From: Candidatus Coatesiibacteriota bacterium
GTDB taxonomy: Bacteria; B130-G9
Direction of reading: 5' to 3'
Length of the DNA stretch: 6,473 nucleotides
Assembly (NCBI GenBank): GCA_016929465.1
Contig: JAFGIT010000093.1
Location: 1-6,473, forward strand
Made by a program: the position numbers and the translations under genes. A model generated the notes under the pieces. That model was given only the letters and a program-made list of their open reading frames with translations, did no database searches and was not told where the DNA came from. Of the stretch, positions 5,806 through 6,473 are shown one piece after another (position 1 is the stretch's first letter; each line of letters begins with the position of its first letter).

Positions 5806-6473
5806 TATCTGGACCTCCTGCCTTGAATTCGTTCATGGTCCTCCTGAGGCCCTGGCAGAGCGCGATAATCCGGCGGAATTCTCGCGGAGTTATCATGTTC
5901 GGCCCGTCGCACGGGGCTTCATCAGGGGCATTGTGGACCTCGAAGAAGAGGCCGTCACAGCCAGCGCCGACGGCGGCGTATGCGAGAGGCTCGACGAATT
6001 CCCTGGCTCCCCCGGATTTGCCTCCGGCGGCTCCCGGCAGCTGAACGGAGTGCGTTGCATCGAAGATCACGGGTGCACCCAGGCTTTTCATTATGGGGAT
6101 GCTCCGCATATCCACGACCAGGTTGCCATAGCCGAGTGTAGTGCCCCGTTCTGTCAAGAATACCTTGTCGTTACCGGTGCTGCGGATCTTTTCCAGGCTG
6201 TAGCGCATGTCCGCCGGAGCCATAAACTGGCCCTTCTTGATGTTGATCGTCTTGCCGGTCTTGCCTGCCTCCACCAGGAGGTCAGTCTGGCGGCACAAGA
6301 AGGCAGGTATCTGAAGAACATCAACTACCTGGGCGACCTTCTCCACCTGTATCGTCTCATGGACGTCGGTCAGAACCTCCAGGCCAAGTCTGTCCTTTAC
6401 ATTCTGCAGAGCCTCGAGGCCCGCGTCTATACCTATTCCCCTGAACGATTCCACCGATGTTCTATTCGCCTTA
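5798..6473 (-). CDS. kdsA: 3-deoxy-8-phosphooctulonate synthase (KDO-8-P synthase), 5'-truncated by window edge
   Basis: KdsA condenses phosphoenolpyruvate with D-arabinose 5-phosphate to give KDO-8-phosphate, a cytosolic step towards the inner core of LPS. The frame is open to the right edge and encodes 224 residues, beginning KANRTSVESFRG, which matches the substrate-binding KANRSS...RG block of E. coli KdsA. About 60 N-terminal residues are therefore missing, and the GTG at 6454 is an internal valine, not the start. Further family motifs follow in order: TDVHE, IPAFLCRQTDL, NIKKGQFMAP, GYGNLVVDMR, FDATHSVQ, FFEVHNAPDE and CDGPNMI. The His, Glu and Asp at the positions of the E. coli metal-site equivalents (H202, E239, D250) are all present. 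The residue that separates metal-dependent (Cys) from metal-independent (Asn) enzymes lies outside the window. The TAA stop overlaps the kdsD start by 8 bases. Identity is secure. Confidence 0.96.
   Translation of the reverse strand, partial: KANRTSVESFRGIGIDAGLEALQNVKDRLGLEVLTDVHETIQVEKVAQVVDVLQIPAFLCRQTDLLVEAGKTGKTINIKKGQFMAPADMRYSLEKIRSTGNDKVFLTERGTTLGYGNLVVDMRSIPIMKSLGAPVIFDATHSVQLPGAAGGKSGGAREFVEPLAYAAVGAGCDGLFFEVHNAPDEAPCDGPNMITPREFRRIIALCQGLRRTMNEFKAGGPDNA
5813..5819 (-). promoter_or_regulatory. Shine-Dalgarno site of kdsD
   Basis: On the minus strand AGGAGGT lies 7 bases upstream of the ATG at 5805, inside the last codons of kdsA. It is a full-length match to the anti-Shine-Dalgarno sequence at ideal spacing. 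It fixes the kdsD start and is the strongest ribosome-binding site in the window. It suggests that kdsD is initiated independently rather than only by coupling to kdsA. Confidence 0.85.

Noticed and set aside
5798-6454. GTG at 6454 as the kdsA start
   Set aside because: The frame continues upstream with KANRTS, a conserved KdsA substrate-binding block, so the Val is internal.

Overview
The window comes from a Gram-negative, LPS-making bacterium. Two consecutive enzymes of KDO (3-deoxy-D-manno-octulosonate) synthesis, kdsA and kdsD, are followed by cell-surface polysaccharide or lipid export genes. Base composition is moderate and uneven: hand counts over 60-base segments run from about 35% G+C near the left edge to 70% in kdsA. 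Nothing in the sequence fixes the phylum. It reads like an environmental lineage rather than a familiar enterobacterium.

All genes are on the minus strand, so the biological order is right to left. (1) kdsA, cut at its 5' end by the window edge (6473-5798). (2) kdsD/kpsF, arabinose-5-phosphate isomerase with an SIS domain and two CBS domains, overlapping kdsA by 8 bases behind a perfect ribosome-binding site. (3) A 65-base gap holding an 8-bp hairpin. (4) A small AF2212/DUF104-like putative antitoxin. (5) A 511-residue protein whose first ~135 residues are a PIN-domain nuclease of the PF13470 type and whose remaining ~368 residues are a complete DegT/DnrJ/EryC1 sugar aminotransferase. (6) A complete ABC exporter half-transporter (MsbA/lipid flippase type). 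(7) A family 2 glycosyltransferase that runs off the left edge. Genes 4 to 7 are joined by overlaps of 1 to 4 bases or a 1-base gap. The set therefore looks like one operon whose promoter lies to the right of the window.

kdsA and kdsD make the KDO precursor. The aminotransferase would make an amino sugar nucleotide, the glycosyltransferase would add a sugar, and the ABC exporter would flip a lipid-linked product, so the locus fits LPS core, lipid A or O-unit synthesis. Within it sits what looks like a toxin-antitoxin pair (antitoxin plus PIN nuclease) whose toxin is fused in frame to the aminotransferase. The junction keeps a strong Shine-Dalgarno-like block exactly where a separate aminotransferase gene would need one, but the expected ATG is ATA. 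This PIN-aminotransferase fusion is the most unusual thing in the window.

No tRNA, rRNA, CRISPR, insertion sequence, convincing promoter or intrinsic terminator was seen. There is no gene-free stretch longer than 65 bases.
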